Under the pieces are notes generated by a model. That model was not told the origin of the DNA. It saw only the letters and a program-made list of their open reading frames with translations, and did not search any database. 62,799 nt of DNA, taken from NCBI GenBank assembly GCA_021647585.1, contig JAKIUK010000016.1, positions 1 to 62,799 of the forward strand, given 5' to 3'. Position numbers and translations under genes: made by a program. This document shows, in pieces, positions 8,721 to 17,331 of the stretch. This DNA comes from Methylococcaceae bacterium (GTDB lineage: Bacteria; Pseudomonadota; Gammaproteobacteria; Methylococcales; Methylomonadaceae). Position 1 is the first letter of the stretch; every line of letters begins with the position of its first letter.

Positions 8721-9959
8721 ATGAAGAATATTATTTATTTTTTGCTCTCTCTTAGTGTAGCGATAGCGGCTGCATTTTTAATTCAAAGCTGGCTTTCGAA
8801 GTATGATGACCCTGGCTATGTACTTGTTGGCTTTGGACATTGGTCACTGGAAACTTCAGTGGTTATTTTTGCTGTGGCTCAAGTGATTGTTTTTTTTATG
8901 CTGTATGTCTTTTTCAGGCTGTTCGGTGTTTTATTACGATTGCCTGGCAAGTTGAAAAATAAAGGGAAAAACATTAAGTTTAATCGTTCTCAAGAAGCAT
9001 TGATTTCCGGGCTGGTAGATTCAGCAGAAGGAAACTGGGAAAAAGCAGAAAAAATATTGATTAAACATGCCTCCAACAGTGGTGCGCCATTGTTACATTA
9101 TTTGACGGCAGCCAGAGCGGCTCAATCACGAGGTGCAATAGAAAAAAGAGATGAATATCTTAGGAAAGCAACTGAGAAATCAGGTGATACAGATATAGCA
9201 GTAGGTTTAACCCAGGCTGAATTGCATTTATCATCAAATCAGTTTGATCAAGCTCTGGAAACTTTAATTAAATTGCATTCCATTGATTCAAACCATGCCA
9301 GCGTTTTAAAATTGTTGCATCAGACTTATCAGCGTATTGGCGATTGGGATGCGTTGCGTAAACTAATTCCTTCTTTACATCAAAATAAAGTATTAATGGA
9401 AGCGGAAGTTAAATTGTTGGAAAGCGAAACTATTAGTCGTTTGCTAAAACAAGCGGCAGAAAAAGGTGATGCTGATGAAATTCAACAATTATGGATCAGT
9501 ATTCCAGAGCATATCCAGTCCGTTCAAGGGATTGTTACTATTTATTTTGCGGCAATGATTGAAGCAGGAGCGGGTGCAAAAGTTGAGGAAGATATAGTTA
9601 ATGCTATTATAAAAAACTGGGATGAAACCTTGCTGGTTTTGTATGCTAACGTAAAAACAGCTGATTTTTCTAAACAATTACAAACAGCAGAGCAATGGCT
9701 TTCTATACACTCTGGCAGTGCTGTTTTATTAAGGGTATTAGGGAAAATTAGTATTAAATGTCAGCAAATGGAAAAAGCGGAACAATACCTAACAAAAAGC
9801 GTAGGTATTGAGCCTACCGTTGCAGCTTATCAAATGCTGGGTGATGTATTAATTGAAAAAGGAGATAATGAAAAAGCGAGCGAAAGTTACAGAAGTGGAC
9901 TTGAACTGGCTTCAAGTGAAGTTGTTAATCGAGTTGAAGGGATTTCGGAATTATCATGA
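8721..9959 (+). CDS. hemY: HemY, TPR-containing inner-membrane protein
   Basis: A 412-residue protein with two membrane segments at the N-terminus (about 3-24 and 43-67) followed by a tetratricopeptide region. This matches gammaproteobacterial HemY of the hemCDXY operon, which is unrelated to Bacillus protoporphyrinogen oxidase HemY. Likely role: scaffold for haem biosynthesis, inferred from the family. It begins 15 nt after hemX. Confidence 0.9.
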   Translation: MKNIIYFLLSLSVAIAAAFLIQSWLSKYDDPGYVLVGFGHWSLETSVVIFAVAQVIVFFMLYVFFRLFGVLLRLPGKLKNKGKNIKFNRSQEALISGLVDSAEGNWEKAEKILIKHASNSGAPLLHYLTAARAAQSRGAIEKRDEYLRKATEKSGDTDIAVGLTQAELHLSSNQFDQALETLIKLHSIDSNHASVLKLLHQTYQRIGDWDALRKLIPSLHQNKVLMEAEVKLLESETISRLLKQAAEKGDADEIQQLWISIPEHIQSVQGIVTIYFAAMIEAGAGAKVEEDIVNAIIKNWDETLLVLYANVKTADFSKQLQTAEQWLSIHSGSAVLLRVLGKISIKCQQMEKAEQYLTKSVGIEPTVAAYQMLGDVLIEKGDNEKASESYRSGLELASSEVVNRVEGISELS

Positions 9960-10034
9960 ATATTTTTTCAAGGCTAATGAATTGGGTTATGGATATATAA
10001 ACAGGTTTATTTTTTCTGTAAACAAAGAGCTGAC

Positions 10035-10220
10035 TTGTCTGCTGTTATGAATGAGGCTAAATCAAACAAAGAAAAATGGATTTCAGATGCCGCCTATTAT
10101 AAGTCATTGAAACGGGTACCTAAACCAGGTCTGGAAAATGCAGACTGGTTAGAAGCGGAGCAAGAATACAGGCAGTTAATCCAGAAAAGAGTTAAATCTG
10201 GACTTGTAATACTAAATTGA
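10035..10220 (+). CDS. Small DUF2934-like protein
   Basis: A protein of 61 residues (57 if ATG 10047 is used) with the pattern ISDAAYY..LKR..KPG followed by ADWLEAEQEY and a basic tail. This resembles DUF2934, a short helical domain of unknown function that usually ends in DW.EAE. TTG at 10035 has AAAGAG about 6 nt upstream; ATG at 10047 is less well spaced. It lies 75 nt after hemY on the same strand. Function unknown. Confidence 0.55.
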   Translation: MSAVMNEAKSNKEKWISDAAYYKSLKRVPKPGLENADWLEAEQEYRQLIQKRVKSGLVILN

Positions 10221-10289
10221 CATGACTGTTAACAAAGGTTTTATAGAAGGTATTGAAAAGGATTTATCCGCTACTGGATCAAAAGTCGT

Positions 10290-10445
10290 TTACTTATTAT
10301 TACTACTAAATAACAAGATGGACTGTGATTTAACCCATTTTGAAACACCTGCTTTATGACTATCACCATGTCTCATTATAATTATAAACATAAGTATAGT
10401 CAGCGAGACTGAAGTACTCAGTATGATGAATAAACTTTTAATCAT
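10290..10445 (-). CDS. Possible 51-residue small membrane protein
   Basis: An ATG at 10445 is preceded by AAGGAG with 6-nt spacing. The frame runs 51 codons: a short basic start (MIKS), about 20 hydrophobic residues (Leu/Ile/Met/Phe rich), then a polar tail beginning RHGDSHKAG. This looks like a single-pass small membrane protein. Homology cannot be tested here; the support is the ribosome-binding site and the composition. Confidence 0.45.
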   Translation of the reverse strand: MIKSLFIILSTSVSLTILMFIIIMRHGDSHKAGVSKWVKSQSILLFSSNNK

Positions 10446-10746
10446 GATATTCTCCTTAATCTGGTTTGTTCATGAGGAATAAAAAAAACGTCCTTGTTCC
10501 CTTTCCGCTTCTGGCTGGTTAGGTTTGTTTTAAAACCTGATTCTATGGTACATATTGCAGAATTATTTAGATGTTAACTATTCACCCGGAAAGTGTGACT
10601 TAGTTACCTTTAGCACAAAATATAAACTCTGATATTTCCATTGGGTAACTACGGGTCTAATATTATTGGAAGTCTATTTACTAGTAGCATGGTGGGGATA
10701 GATATTTACGAAAAAACTGATGGTTTTTAAACCGTGATTCATTTAT
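10446..10746. other. Intergenic stretch, nothing recognised
   Basis: Upstream of the small minus-strand frame and before R1 copy C. AT-rich, with runs of A at 10483-10490 and TTTTAAAACC near 10530. No convincing gene, RNA or promoter was recognised. The minus-strand promoter for the 10290-10445 frame would have to lie here. Confidence 0.4.
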
Positions 10747-11083
10747 TCTAGAAAAATCGGTTGGACATGAAGTTTGTGGAAAATTTGGGCGAGGCAGAAA
10801 AATGCTCCTGCATTTTCTGCATTCAATACATCCATGTATTTCAAAGACAAATACTCACTCGCAGATAAAGCTTCCGCGTCCTGCTTACGCCCCTTACCTA
10901 CTTCCATGTAGGCAATGGCCATAGTCTTTATCAAGAGTGATTCTGCAGGATTTTTCGTCCAGATTTCTTCACAAAATCATGGAGCGCCTTACTCTCACCA
11001 AACGGGTGGGTCGCAATAATCTTGACTACCCATATCATTCAATCGTTTTGGTAATTTTTCAGCGGTCAACTGATTTTTCTAGG
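10747..11083. repeat. R1 element, copy C (337 bp)
   Basis: The left end TCTAGAAAAATCGGTTGG and right end TCAACTGATTTTTCTAGG bound 337 bp. It aligns over its full length, inverted, with copy F (also 337 bp). The flanks TTTAT and TTTAA are a near 5-bp duplication. The minus strand carries an open frame (10934-10743) also open in copy F, but most differences between the two copies change amino acids, so coding constraint is unlikely. It ends 33 nt before the yehS start. Confidence 0.88.
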
Positions 11084-11116
11084 TTTAATCCTATTACTAA
11101 TAATTGAGGGCATAGA

Positions 11117-11587
11117 GTGACCAATAATGATGTTTTACGCCGTATTCGCTATATTTTCGACTATAACGATATGAAGATGATTGATTTGTTCGCTTTAGCT
11201 GAACATGAGGTAACTAGGGAACAAATCTGTAACTGGTTAAAAAAGGAGGATGACCCAGAGTACCAAATTTGTAGTGACAGTCATCTGGCAATTTTCCTCA
11301 ATGGCTTTATTAACGATAAACGAGGAAAAAAAGATGGGCAACAACCCAAACCGGAAACACGTTTAACCAATAATATCATTTTTAGAAAACTAAAAATCGC
11401 ATTAGACCTTCAGGCAGAAGATGTATTAGAGATTATGGATTTAGCTGATTTGCACATGAGTAAACATGAATTAAGTGCATTTTTTCGTAAGCCAGGCCAT
11501 AAGAATTTTCGCGAGTGTAAAGATCAGATATTGCGTAATTTTCTAAAAGGTATGATGCTTAAGTATCATACCAACTCTTCACTCTAG
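11117..11587 (+). CDS. yehS: DUF1456 family protein (YehS-like)
   Basis: A 156-residue protein beginning with the DUF1456 pattern NNDVLRRIRYIFDYND. It holds two repeats of the domain, each with VTREQICNWLKKEDDP- or SKHELSAFFRKPGHKN-like helices. Family function is unknown. GTG start with GAGGG about 7 nt upstream. It is sandwiched between R1 copies C and D. The TAG stop codon (11585-11587) is itself part of the terminal repeat of copy D, so the last residues may have been altered by that insertion. Confidence 0.88.
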   Translation: MTNNDVLRRIRYIFDYNDMKMIDLFALAEHEVTREQICNWLKKEDDPEYQICSDSHLAIFLNGFINDKRGKKDGQQPKPETRLTNNIIFRKLKIALDLQAEDVLEIMDLADLHMSKHELSAFFRKPGHKNFRECKDQILRNFLKGMMLKYHTNSSL

Positions 11588-11635
11588 AAAAATCAGTTGG
11601 CTCACTATAATTCCGCGCCCAACTGATCTTTCAGG
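11583..11635. repeat. R1 element, copy D (about 53 bp, TIR-to-TIR)
   Basis: The left end TCTAGAAAAATCAGTTGG and right end CCAACTGATCTTTCAGG enclose a short core with CACTATAATTCCGCG, the same outward -10-like TATAAT seen in the 163-bp copies. The right end has lost one base and no target duplication is visible. It supplies the yehS stop codon. Confidence 0.85.
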
Positions 11636-11724
11636 ATAAACAAAAAAAGGTGGTTTTTCTGGCTCTTTAAGCATTCCCATCTATTGGTAGCAAACTTTTC
11701 GGACATTGGTTAGCAAGTGGATGG

Positions 11725-12489
11725 CTAAGACCGGCTAAATACCCATTCATTTTCTGTGGATAAAGATTTGTTATATATGTAATTATCGAGATTAAATGCT
11801 TTAATCTGTTCAGCCTCGATTATGCGGTTTTTAATGATAAAATTTGTCATTAATCCTCTGGCTCGTTTGGCATGTATGCCAATAACTTTATATATTCCCG
11901 CTTTATTTTCTTTAAAAGACAGGGTCAATATTTTTGCATCTAATACCTTAGGTTTTATAACTTTGAAATATTCATTTGATGCCAGGTTAATGAGTATTGG
12001 TGTTGGATCATCGTAAAGGTCTTGATTGAGTAATTCGGTTACCTGGTTTCCCCAGAATTCATATAAATTCTTTCCCTGTTTATTTTGTAGACGTGTTCCC
12101 ATTTCTAAACGATAGGGCTGAATTAAATCCAATGGTCGTAGTGCACCATATAAACCAGATAAAATTCTTAAGTGTTTTTGGGCAAAAGAAAAATCTTCTT
12201 TTGTATAATTATCTGAATCTATACCGCCATATACATCGCCTTTAAATGCTAATAAAGCCTGTTTTGAATTAGTCAGAGTAAAAGGTTGCTGGAAATCCTG
12301 ATAACGCTGCCAGTTAAGTTGGCTTAGTTTTTCACTGATTTTCATTAAACTGGCGAGATCTTCAGGGCTAAGCTGTTTAGACGTTTCAATTAATTCCTGA
12401 CTTTGCCCCAGTTGTCTGGCCTGAGTGTGAGTATGGAAGGCGTTTACTGAAAAATCTAAAGTTTTTGAGGGGGAGATAACTATGATCAT
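11725..12489 (-). CDS. yaaA: YaaA family (DUF328) peroxide-stress protein
   Basis: 254 residues beginning IIVISPSKTLDF (about 2-13), the diagnostic YaaA N-terminus, with further conserved segments LAFKGDVYGG and LRILSGLYG. In E. coli YaaA is induced by hydrogen peroxide and limits free iron and DNA damage. Single gene, ATG start. Its upstream side carries the nested R1/R2 repeats that separate it from divergent cydA. Confidence 0.94.
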   Translation of the reverse strand: MIIVISPSKTLDFSVNAFHTHTQARQLGQSQELIETSKQLSPEDLASLMKISEKLSQLNWQRYQDFQQPFTLTNSKQALLAFKGDVYGGIDSDNYTKEDFSFAQKHLRILSGLYGALRPLDLIQPYRLEMGTRLQNKQGKNLYEFWGNQVTELLNQDLYDDPTPILINLASNEYFKVIKPKVLDAKILTLSFKENKAGIYKVIGIHAKRARGLMTNFIIKNRIIEAEQIKAFNLDNYIYNKSLSTENEWVFSRS

Positions 12490-12557
12490 TTTTTATATTA
12501 ATATAAAAGATTAGGACTATTAGCTTGCTAGACATACTGAGTTCGCCTATTCTTTAA

Positions 12558-12980
12558 CCTAGGAGCCTGTCCGAGAATAGAAAACCTACTGCAGAAAAGC
12601 CCATTTTGGCCAGTTTTTCCGATCATTTTCGTTACACGCGTAAACCATTTAACTTAAATGATCAAAAAAACTGACTCAAAATGGGGTCCCCTCGCTACGG
12701 TTTCTATTCTCGGACAGCCTCCTAGAAAGATAAGTTAGACGTGAAATTATTGTACATGATATTAGGTTCACTGTAATTTAACAGGTTTTTGTCACTGCAA
12801 AACCTGAAATTTATACTTCTATTTATGTTAACAAATCTTATTTTACTCAGTCGGTTAAGCTGTTGTTTTGTTGATTCACATTGATAGGGTACATACATAT
12901 TTTGCAGGTGTATTTATCGATGAAGTGCTTTAGCTTCAATAGTTCGTGTTATAAACCGTGAGGGAACTAATCTTTCTAGG
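12558..12980. repeat. R1 element, copy E, interrupted by R2
   Basis: The left terminus CCTAG (12558-12562) is separated from the rest of its left repeat (12721-12738, CCTAGAAAGATAAGTTAG) by the R2 insertion. The right end is ACTAATCTTTCTAGG, finishing at 12980. The outer flanks are TTTAA on both sides, a 5-bp target duplication. Without R2 the element is about 260 bp. It ends 41 nt before cydA, so it lies in the cyd leader or promoter. Confidence 0.75.
12563..12720. repeat. R2 inverted-repeat element (158 bp), nested in R1 copy E
   Basis: The ends are AGCCTGTCCGAGAATAGAAA and the complement of AGGCTGTCCGAGAATAGAAA. The arms extend inward (CCCATTTTGGCCAGTTTTTC against an inverted partner near 12660-12690), so the transcript could fold into a long hairpin. 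CCTAG is duplicated at its borders (12558-12562 and 12721-12725), which fits insertion at a CTAG site in the terminal repeat of copy E. A solitary R2 end occurs at 59836-59859. No coding capacity. Confidence 0.8.
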
Positions 12981-13021
12981 TTTAAGAATATTTAAATAAT
13001 AGTTTTTTTATAAGGACACAT

Positions 13022-14584
13022 ATGATTTCAGAAGGTGTTATTGAACTATCCCGCTGGCAATTTGCTGTTACTTCTTTATACCATTTTCTATTTGTACCTT
13101 TGACCATCGGTTTGTCTTTCATATTGGCGATTATGGAATCGACCTATCTTATGACGGGGCGTGAAATATATAAAGATATGACCCAGTTCTGGGGCAAGTT
13201 ATTCGGTATAAATTTTGCGTTAGGTGTGACAACAGGGTTAACCATGGAGTTTCAGTTTGGTATGAACTGGTCCTACTTTTCACATTATGTGGGGGATGTG
13301 TTCGGTGCGCCCTTGGCAATTGAAGGTTTGATGGCTTTTTTTATGGAATCGACTTTTGTTGGCCTGTTCTTTTTTGGCTGGGATAAATTAACTAAGGGCC
13401 AGCATCTTGTTGTTACCTGGTTAGTGGCATTAGGCTCAAACTTTTCCGCATTGTGGATTTTGGTTGCAAATGGCTGGATGCAAAATCCAGTGGGTGCTGA
13501 ATTTAATTTTGAAACCATGCGTATGGAAGTTAGCAGTTTTGAAGCCCTGATTTTTAATCCGGCTGCGCAGGTTAAATTTGTTCATACCGTTGCTGCTGGC
13601 TATACCACAGCATCAGCTTTTGTTTTGGGTATAAGCGCCTATTACATGTTGAAAGGTCGAGATGCGGCATTTTCACAACGATCGTTTACTATTGCTGCTG
13701 GTTTTGGTTTGGCAGCTGTTCTGTCGGTTATCGTACTGGGGGATGAAAGTGGATATACGGATGGTGAAGTGCAAAAAGCCAAATTAGCAGCGATTGAAGC
13801 GGAATGGCATACGGAAGAACCTCCAGCTGCTTTTACTTTAGTAGGACTGCCAGACCAAGAAGCTATGGTAACGCATCATGCGATAAAAATTCCCTGGGTT
13901 CTAGGGTTAATAGGTACCCGTTCTATTGACACCCCAATTATAGGTTTGTCTGAAATACTGGAAAATAACCGAGTTCATATCCGTAATGGTATGAAAGCCT
14001 ATGGTTTATTACAGGAATTGCGCAGTGGAAAGCGTGACGATGAATTAATAGAGGCATTTGAAAAAGTAAAAAAAGATTTGGGTTATGGTTTGTTGTTAAA
14101 ACGCTATACAGAGAACGTAGTCGATGCAACAGAGGAACAAATTGAATTGGCTGTTAAATACTCTATTCCTAGGGTTGCACCCTTATTCTGGACCTTTCGA
14201 GTAATGGTGGCGAGCGGCTTTATAATGTTGATTGTATTTGTTGTTGCAGTGATTGCTAGCTCAATTCGTAAGTGTAGGTCTGAATGGGTTTTAAAAATAA
14301 GTCTTTATTCTATGCCTTTCCCTTGGATAGCGTGTGAAACGGGGTGGTTTGTAGCGGAATTTGGTCGGCAACCATGGACAATTGCCGAGGTATTGCCTAC
14401 TTTTCTCAGTGCTTCTACTTTAACGGAATGGGATATTATTCTCAGTTTATCAGGATATATTGCTTTATATACGGTGTTCTTGTTTATCGAAATGTTCTTA
14501 ATGATGAAATATATCAAGCTAGGTCCAAGCAGTTTACATAAAAATCGTTATCATTTTGAATTGGGCGGAGGGGATGTGTCATGA
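13022..14584 (+). CDS. cydA: Cytochrome bd ubiquinol oxidase subunit I
   Basis: The quinol-oxidising subunit of the high-affinity terminal oxidase, in the inner membrane. In its 520 residues the likely haem ligands are H21 (SLYHFLFVPL), H188 (KFVHTVAAGY) and M395 (FRVMVASG), with the acidic pair E101 and E109. The EFGRQPW segment and a long periplasmic Q-loop are present, so it is the long-loop type as in E. coli. ATG start preceded by AAGGA. Overlaps cydB by four bases. Confidence 0.97.
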   Translation: MISEGVIELSRWQFAVTSLYHFLFVPLTIGLSFILAIMESTYLMTGREIYKDMTQFWGKLFGINFALGVTTGLTMEFQFGMNWSYFSHYVGDVFGAPLAIEGLMAFFMESTFVGLFFFGWDKLTKGQHLVVTWLVALGSNFSALWILVANGWMQNPVGAEFNFETMRMEVSSFEALIFNPAAQVKFVHTVAAGYTTASAFVLGISAYYMLKGRDAAFSQRSFTIAAGFGLAAVLSVIVLGDESGYTDGEVQKAKLAAIEAEWHTEEPPAAFTLVGLPDQEAMVTHHAIKIPWVLGLIGTRSIDTPIIGLSEILENNRVHIRNGMKAYGLLQELRSGKRDDELIEAFEKVKKDLGYGLLLKRYTENVVDATEEQIELAVKYSIPRVAPLFWTFRVMVASGFIMLIVFVVAVIASSIRKCRSEWVLKISLYSMPFPWIACETGWFVAEFGRQPWTIAEVLPTFLSASTLTEWDIILSLSGYIALYTVFLFIEMFLMMKYIKLGPSSLHKNRYHFELGGGDVS

Positions 14585-15720
14585 TTTTTGATTATGAAAC
14601 ATTAAGAGTTATATGGTGGGCGTTATTAGGGGCATTATTAATCGGCTTTGCAGTGACCGGTGGATTTGATTTAGGGGTTGGTGTGTTGTTGCCTTTTGTT
14701 GGCAAAAATGATGATGAACGACGTGTCATTCTTAATGCTATAGGTCCAACCTGGGAAGGAAATCAGGTCTGGTTTGTTACTGCAGGAGGGGCATTGTTTG
14801 CTGCTTGGCCTATGGCGTATGCAGTTTCTTTTTCGGGTATGTATTTTGCTTTGTTATTGACCTTGTTTGCTATGTTTTTAAGACCTTTAGGGTTTGATTA
14901 CCGTAGCAAATTACCTAGTCAAAAGTGGCGATACAATTGGGATAAAGCATTGTTTGTTGGTGGTTTTATTCCGGCTTTAATATTCGGTGTGGCCTTTGGT
15001 AATTTACTAACAGGAATTCCCTTTCAACTTGAGAATGATTTACGCATTGTTTATTTAGGTGGTTTTTTAGATTTACTAAATCCTTTTGCTTTATTATCAG
15101 GGATGGTTAGTTTGTCTTTATTTATAATGCATGGCGCTGTTTTTTTGCAAATTAAAACAGAGGGTAAAGTTAATCAGAGAGCTAAAAAAGTAGGTTTTAT
15201 TGCTATATTTTTAACTTTATTTTTATTTGCTTTAGCCGGCTGCTGGATTTATATTCTGGATGGCTACCATATTACCTCAGAAATTTTTCCTAATGGGCCT
15301 TCAAATCCATTAACTAAATTTGTTAAACGAGGACCGGGGCTGTGGTTGGATAATTATGGACATTTTCCTGAGTTGTGGGTTGTACCCGCTGCTGCTTTTA
15401 TTAGTGGATTCATCGCTATGGTGTTATCAAGGATTAACAGACCCGGCACAGCATTTATTTTTAGTTCGATTACTGTTACGGCTGTCATCTTGACTGCAGG
15501 ATGTTCCATGTTTCCATTTCTTATTCCTTCAAGTATTTCTTTAAACAGTTCGTTAACCGTATGGGATTCCAGTTCCAGCCAAGGTACTTTAAATGTATTG
15601 TTTTGGGTGACGGTTATTTTTATACCGTTAATTGTGGTTTATACCAGTTGGGTTTTCCATGTTTTACGTGGAAAAATAACGGTTGAGCATATTAAAAAAA
15701 ATAATCATACAGCTTATTAG
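14581..15720 (+). CDS. cydB: Cytochrome bd ubiquinol oxidase subunit II
   Basis: The second integral-membrane subunit of the bd oxidase. 379 residues, with several hydrophobic segments, the conserved N-terminal GGFDLGVG segment (D30) and GPTWEGNQVW at 55-64. Its ATG overlaps the cydA stop (ATGA), so translation is coupled. A CydX-like gene follows after 8 nt with an AGGAGAG ribosome-binding site, completing cydABX. Confidence 0.97.
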   Translation: MIFDYETLRVIWWALLGALLIGFAVTGGFDLGVGVLLPFVGKNDDERRVILNAIGPTWEGNQVWFVTAGGALFAAWPMAYAVSFSGMYFALLLTLFAMFLRPLGFDYRSKLPSQKWRYNWDKALFVGGFIPALIFGVAFGNLLTGIPFQLENDLRIVYLGGFLDLLNPFALLSGMVSLSLFIMHGAVFLQIKTEGKVNQRAKKVGFIAIFLTLFLFALAGCWIYILDGYHITSEIFPNGPSNPLTKFVKRGPGLWLDNYGHFPELWVVPAAAFISGFIAMVLSRINRPGTAFIFSSITVTAVILTAGCSMFPFLIPSSISLNSSLTVWDSSSSQGTLNVLFWVTVIFIPLIVVYTSWVFHVLRGKITVEHIKKNNHTAY

Positions 15721-15728
15721 GAGAGAGG

Positions 15729-16322
15729 ATGTGGTATTTTAGTTGGATTCTAGGTGTATTACTTGCTTGTTCCTTGGGTATCATTAATGTATTAAGATTA
15801 GAAGCGCAAGAAGCATTGGCCAAAGAAAATGTGGTGATAGACCCTTTGACTCAATTGTTGGCAAGGGAGAGTGTGATAGAACGATTGCAAGAGAAAGTAG
15901 ATAATTCAAAACGTAACAAAATGCCTTTTTCTTTGCTGTATCTGAGTTTAACGAATTTTAAAATTAAGCATCAGCTACCTGATCATGAAATGGATACTAC
16001 GATAATGAATGTTGTCGCTTCGATTAAGAATGATATTCGAGTGGGACTGGATATTGCTGCAAGAGTAGGAGATGGCGAGTTTTTACTTGCTTTACCGAGT
16101 GTTTCAATAGAGCAGGCAGAAATTATGGCGAGCCAAATCAAAGAAAATATATTGGTTAATGTTGAAACACCAAGTCATATTCCTGTAGTAATAGATGTTG
16201 GAGTTGCAGAATATTCCCATCATAGTGAGCTATTAGCAGAAGATGTTTTGATGGGGATGGAAGAAGTTGAAGCATTATTGAACATTGCTGTAGGAAAGTG
16301 TTTTGAGTCTGCCAATGTTTAA
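15729..16322 (+). CDS. cydX: CydX fused to a degenerate GGDEF domain
   Basis: Residues 1-28 are a recognisable CydX (MWYFSWILGVLLACS, one membrane helix, then a short amphipathic stretch), the small third subunit that stabilises cytochrome bd. Instead of stopping at about 40 residues the frame continues to 197. The extension has a GGDEF-domain layout: DPLTQLLARESV at 38-49, LSLTNF at 72-77 where the metal-binding Asp should be, and VGDGEF at 113-118 in place of GGDEF. The missing acidic residues argue against diguanylate cyclase activity. With CydX topology the domain would be cytoplasmic. A signalling or assembly role is inference. Confidence 0.85.
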   Translation: MWYFSWILGVLLACSLGIINVLRLEAQEALAKENVVIDPLTQLLARESVIERLQEKVDNSKRNKMPFSLLYLSLTNFKIKHQLPDHEMDTTIMNVVASIKNDIRVGLDIAARVGDGEFLLALPSVSIEQAEIMASQIKENILVNVETPSHIPVVIDVGVAEYSHHSELLAEDVLMGMEEVEALLNIAVGKCFESANV

Positions 16323-16396
16323 ATAATAAACTTTTGCTTCCAACAGATTTTTAGTTGATCCGTGGCAACTTATAATAATAAAAAAAGGAGAAACAA

Positions 16397-17113
16397 ATGC
16401 CTGCAGATATTTTACTTACAGTGGTAGCAACAGCAGCTATACAATCCATTTTTGGTGTAGGGGTTTTATTATTTGGAACGCCCATATTACTCTTGCTGGG
16501 CTATGATTTCATCAATGCTTTAAGTGTTTTGCTGCCTATTTCAATTGCTATTAATTCACTACAAATTATTAAGCATTATCAATTTATAGATACTGTTTTT
16601 TATAAAAAAGTTTTAATTTATACTATTCCTTTTGTGGTTTTGTTTTTGTTTTTTGTCAGTACGGTAAAAATTAATATAGGAATATTAGTTGGCGGGTTTC
16701 TAATTTTAGTGGCATTAAAAAGTTTATTCCCGGTAGTAGAACAAAAACTCGAAAACTTGATCAAACATGAAAAAATCTACTTAGCTGTGATGGGACTAGT
16801 TCATGGGTTAACAAATTTGGGAGGGTCATTATTAACAGCGATTGTACACAGCAAAAAGTACGAAAAAAATGCAACAAGAGTCAATGTTGCTATTTGTTAT
16901 GCCACATTTGCAGTCTTTCAGTTGGCGACATTATTTTTTCTCGGTAGTCAATTTGAATTGTCATATGTTGAAAACATGAGTTTTCTACAGCTGGGTGTTA
17001 TAGTGTTTTTATGTACTGAGGAAATGGTTTATAGCGCCATAGATAATAAAAAATACAGTCAATACTTTGCTGCTTTTTTATTGATTTCAGGTATATTGCT
17101 TATCATTAAATAA
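16397..17113 (+). CDS. TauE/SafE-family membrane transporter
   Basis: A 238-residue, very hydrophobic protein with seven or eight predicted membrane segments, the two-half TauE/SafE (DUF81) layout, and the typical LGYDFINALSVLLPISIAIN and LVHGLTNLGGSLL segments. The family exports sulfite, sulfonates or other small anions; the substrate here is unknown. AAAGGAG sits 5 nt before the ATG. It starts 74 nt after the CydX fusion, so it may or may not be in that operon. Confidence 0.85.
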   Translation: MPADILLTVVATAAIQSIFGVGVLLFGTPILLLLGYDFINALSVLLPISIAINSLQIIKHYQFIDTVFYKKVLIYTIPFVVLFLFFVSTVKINIGILVGGFLILVALKSLFPVVEQKLENLIKHEKIYLAVMGLVHGLTNLGGSLLTAIVHSKKYEKNATRVNVAICYATFAVFQLATLFFLGSQFELSYVENMSFLQLGVIVFLCTEEMVYSAIDNKKYSQYFAAFLLISGILLIIK

Positions 17114-17331
17114 AATGGCTATGAAACAACTTACTGCTTGCCCCCATTCTGTCTCTCAATATACAGCGTAAATACTAGCAGCCCTGGAAACAGCATTTGA
17201 CTGCCAGCAATGGCGGAAATGTAGATGTTTTTAAGGCGTTTTAATCTGCCTTACTGTCTATAGTCTTGAAAACAGAATGAATACTTGCACTTGTTAATAG
17301 CATGTTAAATAATTAAAAAAAGAGGTTGTAG

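Noticed and set aside
8512..8724. A second frame over the hemX repeat giving KLN repeats
   Set aside because: It is the shifted reading of the same 9-bp tandem repeat and lies inside hemX; no independent gene signals.
9853..10050. Plus-strand frame overlapping the hemY end
   Set aside because: It overlaps hemY in another frame and has no recognisable domain.
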